The notes below the pieces were generated by a model that made no database searches, was not told the DNA's origin, and saw only the letters and a list, made by a program, of their open reading frames with translations. Shown in pieces: positions 26,361 to 36,113 of a DNA stretch of 64,000 bases (position 1 is its first letter; every line of letters starts with the position of its first letter). Source of the DNA: Galbibacter sp038433465 (GTDB taxonomy: Bacteria; Bacteroidota; Bacteroidia; Flavobacteriales; Flavobacteriaceae). The stretch covers positions 124,001-188,000 of the forward strand of contig NZ_JAESVF010000003.1 in assembly GCF_038433465.1 (NCBI RefSeq), in the 5' to 3' direction. The position numbers and the translations under genes are program-made.

Positions 26361-28850
26361 TTACTGCAACTGAAGCGTAATTGTATTCGACGTTAATCCG
26401 TCTGCAGTTACTTTTAATGTTACACTTCCCGCTGTTTTACCAGCCTGAACAACCACCAAACATTTTCCGTTTAAAGCTTTGTGTTGTTTCCCTTTAAACG
26501 ATTCGTGATTGGTAGGGTCTCCATTGGCAACCGCTACAATTGTGGCATCGCCTGCTTCTACTTCAAACTTTATTAAATTGTTGGCTGTAGGCACAAAATT
26601 TCCATCTGCATCCAGGATATCTACCGTAATAAACGATAAATCATCTCCATCTGCTTTTATGGTATTTCTATCGGCAGTAAGCTTTAATTGAGCTGGTTCA
26701 CTTGCAGTTTTAATCTCACGCTCCAACACAACTTTTCCGTTTTTACGAGAAATTGCTTTTAATGTTCCTGCTTCAAATGGAACACGCCACATAATATGTA
26801 AATCTTCTCCTTCTTTTTGTTTTGTTCCGAGGGACTTTCCGTTTAAGAAAAGTTCAACCTCATCGGCATTGTTATAATATGCCCAAACATCTATAAGTTG
26901 CCCTTGTTCCCAATTCCAATGTGGTAATAAATGTAGTACTGGCTCGTTTGTCCATTCACTTTTGTACATATAATACACGTCTTTTGGGAAACCTGCCAAG
27001 TCTACAATTCCGAAGTAAGAACTTCTTGAAGGCCAAACATAAGGAGTTGGTTCTCCTAAATAATCGAACCCTGTCCAGATATAAAATCCAGATAAATAAT
27101 CGTTTCTTTTAATAATTTTCCAAGTGGTTTCGTGTAACGATCCCCATGGAGTTCTTACTTGGTCGTAGGCAGAAACTGTATTATCGGCATTTCCTTCAGT
27201 AAACAATTTATCCCAACGAACTGGCCATATTTTGGTAGTATCTGAAGGAAAATCGTAATGTCCACGAGTTTGTAAGCCCGAAGTCGTTTCGGTAGCAATA
27301 AATGGAGTATTCGGGAAATTCTTTTGGTGGTCTTCATACGTTTGATGCGCATAATTATACCCAATAATATCTAGAGCTCCCGACCCTGCCAACGCATTTG
27401 GTTGTGCCGCAGTTTCTTCAAATTGAAGTGTAACTTCTTTATTTTGAATGTGAATTGGAGGATTCATCGCTGCAGTTACCAAGCGCGTAGTATCTAAGCT
27501 TTTTACAATTTTAGATAATTCGCGACCTATTTCTGCACCACGCTCACTCCATTGCTCTGGAATTTCATTTCCGATGCTCCACATAAAAATACTCGCATGA
27601 TTACGATCTCTTAGAATTTGGTCTTCCAAATCTTTTTGATGCCAATCATCCCAATCGTTTCCATAATCAAAAGGATTTTTGTTTTTTTCCCAAATGTCAA
27701 AAGCTTCGTCCATAACAATAAAGCCCATTTGGTCGCATAAATCTAAAAGCTCTGGTGCTGGCGGATTGTGCGCTGTACGAATACCGTTTACGCCCATTTC
27801 TTTCATGATTTCCAACTGACGTTGAATAGCTCTTGTGTTTACAGCAGCTCCCAAAGGTCCTAAATCGTGATGCAAACAAACTCCTTTAATTTTTACTTGC
27901 GTTCCGTTTAAGATGAATCCTTTTTCCAAATCAAACTTAAAACTTCTAATTCCGAAGGAAGTATGGTACGTATCTACCAACTGCTCGCCTACATATATTT
28001 TGGTTTCTGTATTATAAAGAGTTGGCGAAACATCCGACCAAAGTTTAGGGTTTTCAACCGTTAATGTTTGGATACTTTTTTGTGTTTTACTTGAATTTAC
28101 ATCGATTTTTTCTTCTGATGTTGCCACCACCGTTTCATCGCTGTAAATTGTTTGCACTATCGATACATTTTCCTGCTGAAGCGTTTCATTCTTCACATCC
28201 GTTTCAATGCGAACTGTTGCTTTTTCAGCAGAAACTTGAGGCGTAGTAATGAAAGTTCCCCACTGTGCTACATGAATTTTGTGTGTAGTTTTCAGCCATA
28301 CATTTCTGTAAATTCCAGATCCTGAATACCATCTAGAATTCGGCTGATTTTTATTGTTCACCCTTACAATAATTTCGTTCGTTTTATCTCCAAAATTTAC
28401 ATACGGTGTAATGTCGTACTCAAAACCAACATAACCGTTTGGACGGTTTCCTAAATAATGATTATTCACCCAAACATCGCTATAAGAATACACCCCATCA
28501 AAAACAATTGAAAGGCGTTTATCTTTATCGTTTTCACTAATTTTAAACGACTTTTTATACCAACCTAAGCCACCAGTAAGGTATGCTCCACCGTGACCTG
28601 TTGGACTGTTTTCGTCAAAATCCATTTCGATACTCCAATCGTGTGGCACTTTTACATCTTGCCATTTTGTAGTATTTGAAATAGTGTCGTTGTCCTGCAA
28701 ACTGTCGTTTAAATGAAACGACCACCCATCGTTAAAACTGACTATTCTACTTTCTGCAATGTTGTCTCCTTGTAATGAAGAATTGCATGCACTGAAAAAT
28801 CCAATACATGCAACAAATAAAACTAACTTAAAATATGAAGGGATGTTCAT
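26361..28850 (-). CDS. GH2 beta-galactosidase, lipoprotein
   Basis: 829 residues. The lipobox Cys is residue 22 (FFSAC). GH2 sugar-binding (about 40-200), immunoglobulin-like (about 205-310) and TIM-barrel (about 315-600) domains are followed by a DUF4982-like domain (about 640-700) and a C-terminal Ig-like domain (about 715-829). The acid/base is Glu429 in MWSIGNEIPEQW and the nucleophile Glu521 in FIATETTSG. The layout is that of Bacteroidota exo-beta-galactosidases. In this locus it would take galactose off xyloglucan side chains after fucose removal. It is the first hydrolase gene after the surface-protein block and is preceded by a strong hairpin. Confidence 0.86.
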   Translation of the reverse strand: MNIPSYFKLVLFVACIGFFSACNSSLQGDNIAESRIVSFNDGWSFHLNDSLQDNDTISNTTKWQDVKVPHDWSIEMDFDENSPTGHGGAYLTGGLGWYKKSFKISENDKDKRLSIVFDGVYSYSDVWVNNHYLGNRPNGYVGFEYDITPYVNFGDKTNEIIVRVNNKNQPNSRWYSGSGIYRNVWLKTTHKIHVAQWGTFITTPQVSAEKATVRIETDVKNETLQQENVSIVQTIYSDETVVATSEEKIDVNSSKTQKSIQTLTVENPKLWSDVSPTLYNTETKIYVGEQLVDTYHTSFGIRSFKFDLEKGFILNGTQVKIKGVCLHHDLGPLGAAVNTRAIQRQLEIMKEMGVNGIRTAHNPPAPELLDLCDQMGFIVMDEAFDIWEKNKNPFDYGNDWDDWHQKDLEDQILRDRNHASIFMWSIGNEIPEQWSERGAEIGRELSKIVKSLDTTRLVTAAMNPPIHIQNKEVTLQFEETAAQPNALAGSGALDIIGYNYAHQTYEDHQKNFPNTPFIATETTSGLQTRGHYDFPSDTTKIWPVRWDKLFTEGNADNTVSAYDQVRTPWGSLHETTWKIIKRNDYLSGFYIWTGFDYLGEPTPYVWPSRSSYFGIVDLAGFPKDVYYMYKSEWTNEPVLHLLPHWNWEQGQLIDVWAYYNNADEVELFLNGKSLGTKQKEGEDLHIMWRVPFEAGTLKAISRKNGKVVLEREIKTASEPAQLKLTADRNTIKADGDDLSFITVDILDADGNFVPTANNLIKFEVEAGDATIVAVANGDPTNHESFKGKQHKALNGKCLVVVQAGKTAGSVTLKVTADGLTSNTITLQLQ

Positions 28851-28865
28851 GTTTTTGTTGTTAAA

Positions 28866-28931
28866 AAACTGTCTGAAAAACCATAAAGAATGTCAAGGCT
28901 TTGACAAAAAACAAGTTACTTCAGACAGTTT
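28866..28931 (-). terminator. Nested hairpin between surface-protein genes and hydrolase genes
   Basis: Outer arms AAACTGTCTGAA (28866-28877) and TTCAGACAGTTT (28920-28931) pair perfectly over 12 bp. An inner 6-bp hairpin TGTCAA/TTGACA lies at 28891-28906. On the minus strand the outer arm runs into a T tract just before the GH2 start. It probably acts as a partial terminator or RNA-stability element giving more SusC/SusD than hydrolase. Confidence 0.55.
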
Positions 28932-28952
28932 CATATTAATTATGTGTTTAAA

Positions 28953-29870
28953 TTACTCGGCCACCCAATTATCGCTATATTCTTTAGAAATAAAGTTATA
29001 AACAAGCATTGCAGCACCGTCGCAACTATCTTTTCTCAGCACTCCAAGTTGCATGGTGTCATCTGTTAGAGAGAAAATTCTAATAGACGACCAACTATCT
29101 ACACAAGCGTCATTTCCTTGGTTATGTAGCATTTCTGCATTTGTCAAAGTTAAGGTATGTGCATTTGCATCTAGGTAGTAAGTACCGTTTTCTTCACCTA
29201 AAGAAGGCATCATTAAATGATTTACACTTACAAACGGACCTCCATCTAAACTAAAAGTCATAGTACCGTAATCTCCAGCTTCCATTAGCCATTGGTTACC
29301 TTGCCAATCTGGACTCCAATTCCAACAATCGTCTCCGTAACAACCAGTGCTTCCACCACTCCATTCGTTTCCATCTTCAAGCCATCCGTTATCGGTTCCG
29401 TAGAAATACTGTGGTCCAACAAAATATTTAGAAACTCCGTTTTCATCTAAATCTAACACCCAAGTTTTGCTTTCTCCAACACCACCAGAAAGTTTAATCC
29501 AAAGTGGATTTTGAACATAGTTAAAATTATCTTCAGTAACAGTAATTGTTACAGGATCTGCTTCTACAACTCCACCCTCGGTCATTGCAGAAAATTTAAT
29601 AACATATTCCCCAGCAAAAGCAAAGTTAATAGTGTCTATTGCTCTGTTTGATTTTCCTGTACCGTAATCCCAAATAGGAATAATTTCTGGGGTATTACTG
29701 GTAAGAATTACAGTATTTCCTCCAGCATCGATACTTAAATCTTGTTCGATTGTAAAGTCTATCTTATCGATAGCTAGCTTCGAACCCATTTCGTACTCAT
29801 GGTCGTCACAAGAGCTATAGATAAGTCCGATTGCAACTAAAAGAAGACTTAATTTATATATTGTTTTCAT
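28953..29870 (-). CDS. Surface glycan-binding lipoprotein candidate (SusE/F position)
   Basis: 305 residues. The lipoprotein signal ends at Cys21, and CDDHEYE gives an acidic surface-export-type end. An N-terminal PKD/immunoglobulin-like domain (about 35-115, ending DPVTITVTEDNFN) is followed by a beta-sandwich (about 120-300) rich in aromatics: KTWVLDLDENG, FYGTDNGWLED, GDDCWNWSPDWQGNQW. Exposed Trp pairs of this type often stack on sugars. It follows susD by 24 nt, the usual place of surface glycan-binding proteins. Four Cys (near GCYGDDC, DACVD and KDSCDG) may form disulfides. No hydrolase signature was seen, so a binding role is preferred. The family was not identified by name. Confidence 0.7.
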   Translation of the reverse strand: MKTIYKLSLLLVAIGLIYSSCDDHEYEMGSKLAIDKIDFTIEQDLSIDAGGNTVILTSNTPEIIPIWDYGTGKSNRAIDTINFAFAGEYVIKFSAMTEGGVVEADPVTITVTEDNFNYVQNPLWIKLSGGVGESKTWVLDLDENGVSKYFVGPQYFYGTDNGWLEDGNEWSGGSTGCYGDDCWNWSPDWQGNQWLMEAGDYGTMTFSLDGGPFVSVNHLMMPSLGEENGTYYLDANAHTLTLTNAEMLHNQGNDACVDSWSSIRIFSLTDDTMQLGVLRKDSCDGAAMLVYNFISKEYSDNWVAE

Positions 29871-29894
29871 GTCTTTAATTTTATAATTTATCGA

Positions 29895-31478
29895 TTACCA
29901 ACCTGCGTTTTGCTTCAATACTCCGTCTGACAATGTTATTTGCGTATTCGGAATTTGTTGCAGACCATTGGTAGCTTGAATTTTTCCTGCTGAAATAACT
30001 TTTGTTGTTTCAATACCGCCGTTAAGTACGGTTGTATTTTCGGCAATTTCTGAAGCTGCTGTACTCACGCCTCTTCTAAGTAAGTCCCAATATCTAATTC
30101 CTTCAAAAGCAAACTCTAGTCTTCTTTCTTTATAAATATTAGCTTGTGTTACTGCAACAGACGTAAAGTTTTCACCTAAAGAACGCTCACGAACTTCGTC
30201 GAAATATTGCTGTGCATTTGGACTTCCAAGTTCGGCAGCCATTAAAAGTACATCGGCATATCTAATTACAAAATAATCTTGAAACTGACCAATTTGGAAG
30301 TTTACAGCTCCGTTTTGCTCGGCTACACTGTTTCCATCTTCGTCAATCATTGGGGTATATTTTTTGTTGTAATACCCTGTATATTCTCTTTGTTTATCTT
30401 GATTTTCAAAAGGAATATTATCCTCAGCAACGGCAATAATTGAAGCATCTCTACGAGCATCTCCAGTTGTAAAGGCGTTATACACTTCTGGAGTAGCTGT
30501 AACTCCCCAACCTCTTCCGTAAGGATAATAATCAAACTCTCTCATTCCGAAGAATACCATCCAATGGTTTCCGTCTGTATTTCCGTCGTAATCACTAGTG
30601 TAAGTGTATTTTACAGAAAACACAACTTCTTTGTTATCTTCTCCTGCATAATCTTCAAGAGATGCTGCTGGCCAAAGCGCACTAAAATCTTCAACCAAAC
30701 CATGACCACTATTTGCAATTACATCTTCTAAACCAGCTAAAGCTTCAGCTTTTGTTACAACTCCAACTAAATCTGAAGCGCTGTAATAACCTGTATAAAA
30801 CATATAAACTCTGGCTAACATCGCTTGGGCAGCCCATTTGGTAATTCTTCCACTTTCTACAGAAGTATATGCAGCATTTTCAAGGTTATTTGCTGCAAAT
30901 TGTAAATCTTCAGCAATAACTTTATAAACATCTTCTGCAGGTGCCTGTGGCACGTTGTCTGTTGTAGGAACTGTAATTAATGGTACGCTTCCAAACAATC
31001 TCATAAGGTCGAAATACATATACGCTCTGATGAATCGAGCTTCCGACTCGTATGTATTTCTTAAAGCTGTATCGCCTTCCCAATCTATTTGATCCATTTT
31101 TTGTAACAAAGAATTACATCTAAAAATTGCTGCGTAATACTTTGTCCATGTATCGTTAAAGAAATCTACATCTGAAGGTGATCTACTCGGGTCGAACTCA
31201 TCTAGAGCTTGGTAGCTGTAGGTATCTGAGTTTCCTGTTCCTCCAAAGCAATCGTCGGAAATAACTTCAGAAACTAATGCAAATGGTATTGCCGAAGCTC
31301 CCTCTGCAATTTGCATTCCGTCGTAACAACCTACAAGCGCATCATAGGCATCGCTTTTGGTTTTATAAAAATTTTGATCTGTTAGCTCTGTCAACGGCTC
31401 GGTGTCTAAGTAATCTTTTGTACACGAACCCAATGTTAACATGGCTATGCTTATGGTAAATATGCTAAGTTTTTTCAT
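29895..31478 (-). CDS. susD: SusD/RagB family surface lipoprotein
   Basis: 527 residues. The lipoprotein signal ends at Cys19 (LTLGSC), followed by TKDYLDTEPLTELTDQNFYKT, the classic SusD opening. Alpha-helical TPR-like repeats span about 70-300 (RFIRAYMYFDLMRLFGSVPLIT), and the C-terminal signature ERRLEFAFEGIRYWDLLRRG is present. SusD proteins form the lid over the SusC channel and bind the glycan at the cell surface. It is paired with the susC gene 84 nt upstream. The glycan is inferred to be xyloglucan or a related oligosaccharide from the enzyme set. Confidence 0.95.
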   Translation of the reverse strand: MKKLSIFTISIAMLTLGSCTKDYLDTEPLTELTDQNFYKTKSDAYDALVGCYDGMQIAEGASAIPFALVSEVISDDCFGGTGNSDTYSYQALDEFDPSRSPSDVDFFNDTWTKYYAAIFRCNSLLQKMDQIDWEGDTALRNTYESEARFIRAYMYFDLMRLFGSVPLITVPTTDNVPQAPAEDVYKVIAEDLQFAANNLENAAYTSVESGRITKWAAQAMLARVYMFYTGYYSASDLVGVVTKAEALAGLEDVIANSGHGLVEDFSALWPAASLEDYAGEDNKEVVFSVKYTYTSDYDGNTDGNHWMVFFGMREFDYYPYGRGWGVTATPEVYNAFTTGDARRDASIIAVAEDNIPFENQDKQREYTGYYNKKYTPMIDEDGNSVAEQNGAVNFQIGQFQDYFVIRYADVLLMAAELGSPNAQQYFDEVRERSLGENFTSVAVTQANIYKERRLEFAFEGIRYWDLLRRGVSTAASEIAENTTVLNGGIETTKVISAGKIQATNGLQQIPNTQITLSDGVLKQNAGW

Positions 31479-31510
31479 GTGTCAATAATTATTGTTTATC
31501 AAAAGTCACA

Positions 31511-31555
31511 TGGAACATCCGTTTTACTTCTGAAAGAAATCCTACGGATGTTTCA
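31511..31555 (-). promoter_or_regulatory. Hairpin in the susC-susD gap
   Basis: TGGAACATCCGT (31511-31522) and ACGGATGTTTCA (31544-31555) pair over 12 positions with one G-T and enclose a 21-nt loop. No T tract follows on the minus strand, so an RNA stabiliser or processing site is more likely than a terminator. Confidence 0.4.
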
Positions 31556-31562
31556 TTGTTTT

Positions 31563-34500
31563 TTAGAATTTAATGTTTAGTCCCATCATGTAAGTTCTCG
31601 GACGTGGATAGTATCCAACATCTACCCCAGATGAAAAGTTATAGTCGTTTGTAGAAACTCCATAACCCACCTCTGGATCCATTCCGTTATAACTTGTAAA
31701 CGTGTAGGCATTCAATACAGAGAAGTAAACTCTTAACTGGCTAGCAAAGAAGTTTTCTTTATTAACACCTTTTGCAATATCGTAACCTAAAGTAATATTG
31801 CTAATTCTAAAAAAGTCACCATCTTTTACGTAGATATCAGAAAACTGAGAAAAGTTTCTGTTATCTAAAGTAAGTCTAGGGATTTCGTTTGAAGACCCTG
31901 GTCCATGCCAACGCTCAATGTATTCTGCTGGTAAATTTCCGTAGGCATTAGAAACATTTCTGTACGATTGTACTAATTGGTTTCCTGCTACACCACTGGT
32001 TTGAACCGAAAAATCTAAAGCTTTGTAATTTGCAGATAAAGACACCCCGTACGTTAAATCTGGATTTGGATTTCCTATTTCTACTTTGTCGCTGTTATTA
32101 ATAACACCGTCTCCGTTTGTGTCTACATATCTTAAATCTCCTGGAACTGCTGTTGGCTGAATTTGGTTTCCGTTGCTACTTTGGTAGTTTGCAACTTCTT
32201 CTTCAGTTTGGAAAACACCGTCTGTTTTATATCCCCAGAAATATCCAAGCGGATGTCCGTTTTCTGCTCTATAAAATTCTGGTGAGTTGTCCCAAAGTTG
32301 GTTAATCTCACCGTGGATAATTCCATCTTCAGTAGGAATATTACCAACTTCATTTTGGTTATAGGCACCATTCACTCCAATATTAAAACTAAAGTCTTCG
32401 CCAATTCTATCGCTGTAAGACAACGCCAACTCAACCCCAGTATTGGTAACATCACCACCGTTTGTCCATTGGTAAGTAACCCCAGAAGTTGCTAATGTTG
32501 GAATTCTAATCAACCAATCTCTAGTTGTTTTTTCGTACCAATCGAAGTTAACAGTCAATTTATTATTAAAGAAACGTGCATCAAACCCTAAGTCTAATTG
32601 CTCTGAAGTTTCCCATTGTAACTCAGGATTTGCCAATCTGTTTTGGTAAGCACCTGGCGTTAAAACACCTTCTTCTCCACCAAAAGTATAGTTACTTCCG
32701 CTGTATGTAATAGGCGCTAAGTATTGGAAATTACCAACATTTTGGTTTCCTACTTGTCCCCAACTAGCTCTAAGCTTGAAGTAGTTTAATACTTCTGAAT
32801 CGTCTAAAAAGTCTTCACGTGTCATAATCCATCCTGCAGAAACAGAAGGGAAGAATCCCCAACGATTACCACTTGCAAAGTTTGAAGAACCATCGGCTCT
32901 GTATGTAAAGTTAAGTAAGTATTTCTCTTTGAAATTGTAGTTTAAACGTCCAAAGTAAGACATTCTTTTTACTACTGAATCTGGACCTCCAGAAAGCGAA
33001 ATTTGCGCTCCGTTTGAGTTTGTCGCATTGCTTAACCATGCGTGCTGTAAATCGTCGAATACTAAATTTACGTTGCTTCCGTACATAGAAACACCATCGT
33101 ATTTAAATGAAGATGTACCTAACATCGCTTCAAAATGATGATCTTCTTTTACATCAAATGTGTAAGTTAATAAGTTATCCCAAATTAACGATTTCCCTTC
33201 GTTCATGCTTTGTGAAGCCGTTGAGAATTGGTTAAAATCGTACGCAGATAATTGGTAAATTGGACTAAATGAATGTCCTTGAGATGAGAAATAATCTAAC
33301 CCTAAACTTGTTCTGAATTTTAAGTTTTCTGCCAATTTAAACTCCATGTACACATTTCCAAGAACTTTTTGTGTTTCGCTTCTGTTTTGATTTCCGTAAA
33401 CCATTGATGCGTATGGATTAGACATTCCAGATAACCATACTTCAGATGCTCCAGCAGTGTTGTAATAGTTTCCGTTTTCATCAAACATCGGGATTAATGG
33501 GCTCGCTTGGAAAGCACCTCTTAACGCATTGTTATATTGATCTCCAACACCTACTCCATTATTTTTGATGTATGCAAAACTTAAGTTCTGACCAAAAGTA
33601 ATTCGGTCGTCATATAATTTGTGTTCAGAATTAAATCTGAAATTATAACGCTCGTAGTTTGATAAATCTGCTCCACCTACAATTCCTTCTTGATTTGTAT
33701 AAGACAGAGAAGAAGAATAGTTAGATGTATCGCTTCCTCCTGTAATTCCCAAGGTATAGTTTTCGGTTTTGGCAGTTGAAAACATTTCTTCCATCCAGTT
33801 AGTTCCTTCACCTAAAGCATCGATTTGAGCATTAGTAAACACTGGGTTACTACCAGAATTTAAAGCTGCTTCGTTAAGCAACGTAGCATATTCTTTTCCG
33901 GTTGCCATATCCATAACGTGTGGCACTTCTTGTAAACCATAATAGTGGTCGAAAGTAATTTGAGCATGTCCTTTCTTCCCTTTTTTAGTGGTTACCAAAA
34001 CAACTCCGTTTGCTGCTTGCGAACCATAAATAGCTGCAGATGCGGCATCTTTTAAAATAGAAATATTTTCAATATCGGCATTGTTAAGGTATGAAATATC
34101 GTTTGTTAAAACTCCATCTACAACATACAAAGGAGCATTGCTTCCTGTAGAACCAAGCCCTCTAATTACCACATTAATTCCTTCTCCTGGTTGCCCAGAA
34201 GTAGAGGTAATTTGTACCCCAGGAGTTTGACCCTGCAAAGCTTGTAAGGCATTTGTTGTGCTTTGCTTTTGAAGATCGTCTCCAGATACTTGAAGGTTTG
34301 CTCCAGTTACAAGTTCTTTTTTCTGAACCCCATAACCAATAACAACTACTTCATCCAGTTGTTGTGTGTCGGTTTTTAAAGCTACATCGATAGTTGTTTG
34401 CGAACCAACAGGCACTTTTTGACTCACAAAACCAATGTAGGTAAATTGAAGCACTCCTCCTTCAGGAACTTCAATTTGATAAAGCCCATCAAAATCTGAT

Positions 34501-34694
34501 GTTGTTCCTTTTGTTGTACCATCAACCATGATACTTGCTCCAGGAATAGGCATTCCATCTTCAGCAGATGTAATTGTACCTTTTACTGTTATGCTTTGCG
34601 CTTGCGCATAACTCGTTTGTAAAAGGAAAACAAAAAGCAATACTGCTACTTTCAGAAAATTTTTGGCACAAAAAAAATCTGTTTGTTTTTCCAT
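31563..34694 (-). CDS. susC: SusC/RagA family TonB-linked outer membrane transporter
   Basis: 1043 residues. The signal peptide ends near residue 33 (SYAQAQ). A carboxypeptidase-regulatory-like domain (about 35-115) leads into the TonB-box-like DEVVVIGYGVQKK, and the plug (about 120-240) has PLYVVDGV and NISILKDAASAAIYGSQAANGVVLVTTKKGK. The barrel runs to the C-terminus, ending in YMMGLNIKF. It imports oligosaccharides into the periplasm together with the SusD lid. It begins 38 nt after xylA with no terminator between, so the transporter genes appear to be read from the xylose operon promoter. Length and motif order are standard. Confidence 0.95.
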   Translation of the reverse strand: MEKQTDFFCAKNFLKVAVLLFVFLLQTSYAQAQSITVKGTITSAEDGMPIPGASIMVDGTTKGTTSDFDGLYQIEVPEGGVLQFTYIGFVSQKVPVGSQTTIDVALKTDTQQLDEVVVIGYGVQKKELVTGANLQVSGDDLQKQSTTNALQALQGQTPGVQITSTSGQPGEGINVVIRGLGSTGSNAPLYVVDGVLTNDISYLNNADIENISILKDAASAAIYGSQAANGVVLVTTKKGKKGHAQITFDHYYGLQEVPHVMDMATGKEYATLLNEAALNSGSNPVFTNAQIDALGEGTNWMEEMFSTAKTENYTLGITGGSDTSNYSSSLSYTNQEGIVGGADLSNYERYNFRFNSEHKLYDDRITFGQNLSFAYIKNNGVGVGDQYNNALRGAFQASPLIPMFDENGNYYNTAGASEVWLSGMSNPYASMVYGNQNRSETQKVLGNVYMEFKLAENLKFRTSLGLDYFSSQGHSFSPIYQLSAYDFNQFSTASQSMNEGKSLIWDNLLTYTFDVKEDHHFEAMLGTSSFKYDGVSMYGSNVNLVFDDLQHAWLSNATNSNGAQISLSGGPDSVVKRMSYFGRLNYNFKEKYLLNFTYRADGSSNFASGNRWGFFPSVSAGWIMTREDFLDDSEVLNYFKLRASWGQVGNQNVGNFQYLAPITYSGSNYTFGGEEGVLTPGAYQNRLANPELQWETSEQLDLGFDARFFNNKLTVNFDWYEKTTRDWLIRIPTLATSGVTYQWTNGGDVTNTGVELALSYSDRIGEDFSFNIGVNGAYNQNEVGNIPTEDGIIHGEINQLWDNSPEFYRAENGHPLGYFWGYKTDGVFQTEEEVANYQSSNGNQIQPTAVPGDLRYVDTNGDGVINNSDKVEIGNPNPDLTYGVSLSANYKALDFSVQTSGVAGNQLVQSYRNVSNAYGNLPAEYIERWHGPGSSNEIPRLTLDNRNFSQFSDIYVKDGDFFRISNITLGYDIAKGVNKENFFASQLRVYFSVLNAYTFTSYNGMDPEVGYGVSTNDYNFSSGVDVGYYPRPRTYMMGLNIKF

Positions 34695-34732
34695 AATAAA
34701 TAATTTGTTAGAATAAAATAATCAGTTAGCTA

Positions 34733-36046
34733 CTAAAAAGCGTTGGCTAGAATTTGCTCAAATAATTCTTGCTTTCCGCTTATTTGTTTTGGCTCTCCAT
34801 TAGCTCTTGCGATTTCGCTTAGTTGCTCTAATGAAAGCTCTTTATTTTCAAATTTTGCTCCGTTACCGCTATCAAAGCTTTCGTAACGTTGTTTGCGTAA
34901 TTTTTTATAGTCTGTATTTTGTAAGATGTGATCTGCACAGATTAATCCGCGTGCAAATGCGTCCATCCCAGAGATATGAGCGATAAATTTATCTTCAAGA
35001 TCGGTAGAGTTTCTTCTAACTTTTGCGTCGAAGTTTACACCTCCACCTTGAATTCCTCCTCCTTGAAGAATAACCAACATCGCTTCAGTAATTTCGAATA
35101 AGTTTAATGGGAATTGATCGGTATCCCATCCGTTTTGGTAATCTCCTCTATTCGCATCGATACTTCCTAACATTCCGTTATCTACAGCAACTTGAAGTTC
35201 GTGCTCAAAAGTATGTCCTGCTAATGTTGCATGATTTACTTCAATATTAAGTTTGAAATCGTTTTGTAAACCATATTTATTGATAAATCCAATTGAAGTT
35301 GCCGAATCAAAATCGTATTGGTGTTTTGTAGGCTCCATTGGCTTAGGCTCGATTAAGAAAGTCCCTGTAAACCCTTGTTTTCTAGCATAGTCTTTACAAA
35401 TATTTAAGAAGTTTCCTAAGTGGTCTAACTCACGCCCCATATCAGTATTTAACAAACTCATGTAACCTTCGCGACCTCCCCAGAAAACATAATTTTCTCC
35501 GCCAAGGGCGATTGTTGCATCGATTGCTATTTTTGCTTGCGCTCCCGCATAAGCAACTACATCAAAATTTGGATTGGTAGCAGCACCATTCATAAAACGA
35601 GGATTGCTAAACAAGTTTGAAGTTCCCCAAAGTAATTTTATACCCGTTTCTTCTTGCTTTTGTTTTGCATAAGCAACCATTTCTTGAATTCTTCCTTCAA
35701 ACTCAGCAAGTGTTGGTGCTTCATCTACAACATCTACATCATGAAAACAATAAAACGGAGTTCCTAATTTGCTCATAAATTCAAAAGCAGCATCCATTTT
35801 ATCTTTTGCTCTACCAATAACATCGTTACTTTGGTCCCAAGCAAAAGTTTCGGTTGGCGCTCCAAACGGATCTCCTCCTTTGTTGTTAAATGTATGCCAG
35901 TATGCAGTTGCAAATCTTAAATGTTCTTTTAAAGTTTTTCCTGCTACTACTTTATTCTCATCATACCATTTAAACGCTAATGGATTGTCGCTTTCTCTTC
36001 CTTCAAATTGAATCTTGTCTATGTTCTTAAAAAATGTAGATTTCAT
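34733..36046 (-). CDS. xylA: Xylose isomerase
   Basis: 437 residues. The N-terminus (FFKNIDKIQFEGRESDNPLAFKWYDENKVVAGKTLKEHLRFA, in part) and the active-site strands are those of long-form (class II) xylose isomerases. CFHDVDV holds the catalytic His, WGGREGY and EPKPMEPTKHQYDFD hold metal ligands, and EVNHATLAGHTFEHE and DANRGDYQNGWDTDQFP hold further metal and substrate contacts. It converts D-xylose to D-xylulose in the cytoplasm with two divalent metals. It is encoded between xylB and susC, linking sugar uptake, release and catabolism in one unit. A hairpin lies in the 67-nt gap to xylB. Confidence 0.95.
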   Translation of the reverse strand: MKSTFFKNIDKIQFEGRESDNPLAFKWYDENKVVAGKTLKEHLRFATAYWHTFNNKGGDPFGAPTETFAWDQSNDVIGRAKDKMDAAFEFMSKLGTPFYCFHDVDVVDEAPTLAEFEGRIQEMVAYAKQKQEETGIKLLWGTSNLFSNPRFMNGAATNPNFDVVAYAGAQAKIAIDATIALGGENYVFWGGREGYMSLLNTDMGRELDHLGNFLNICKDYARKQGFTGTFLIEPKPMEPTKHQYDFDSATSIGFINKYGLQNDFKLNIEVNHATLAGHTFEHELQVAVDNGMLGSIDANRGDYQNGWDTDQFPLNLFEITEAMLVILQGGGIQGGGVNFDAKVRRNSTDLEDKFIAHISGMDAFARGLICADHILQNTDYKKLRKQRYESFDSGNGAKFENKELSLEQLSEIARANGEPKQISGKQELFEQILANAF

Positions 36047-36071
36047 GTGTTTAGTTTTTATGTTGTTGCTA

Positions 36072-36104
36072 CATCGTTTTCTTTATTCAGCAGAAAAAAC
36101 GATG
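36072..36104 (-). promoter_or_regulatory. Hairpin between xylB and xylA
   Basis: CATCGTTTT (36072-36080) pairs with AAAACGATG (36096-36104) around a 15-nt loop. No clear T tract follows. It may be an RNA-processing or stability element upstream of xylA. Confidence 0.35.
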
Positions 36105-36113
36105 CTTTAGTTT

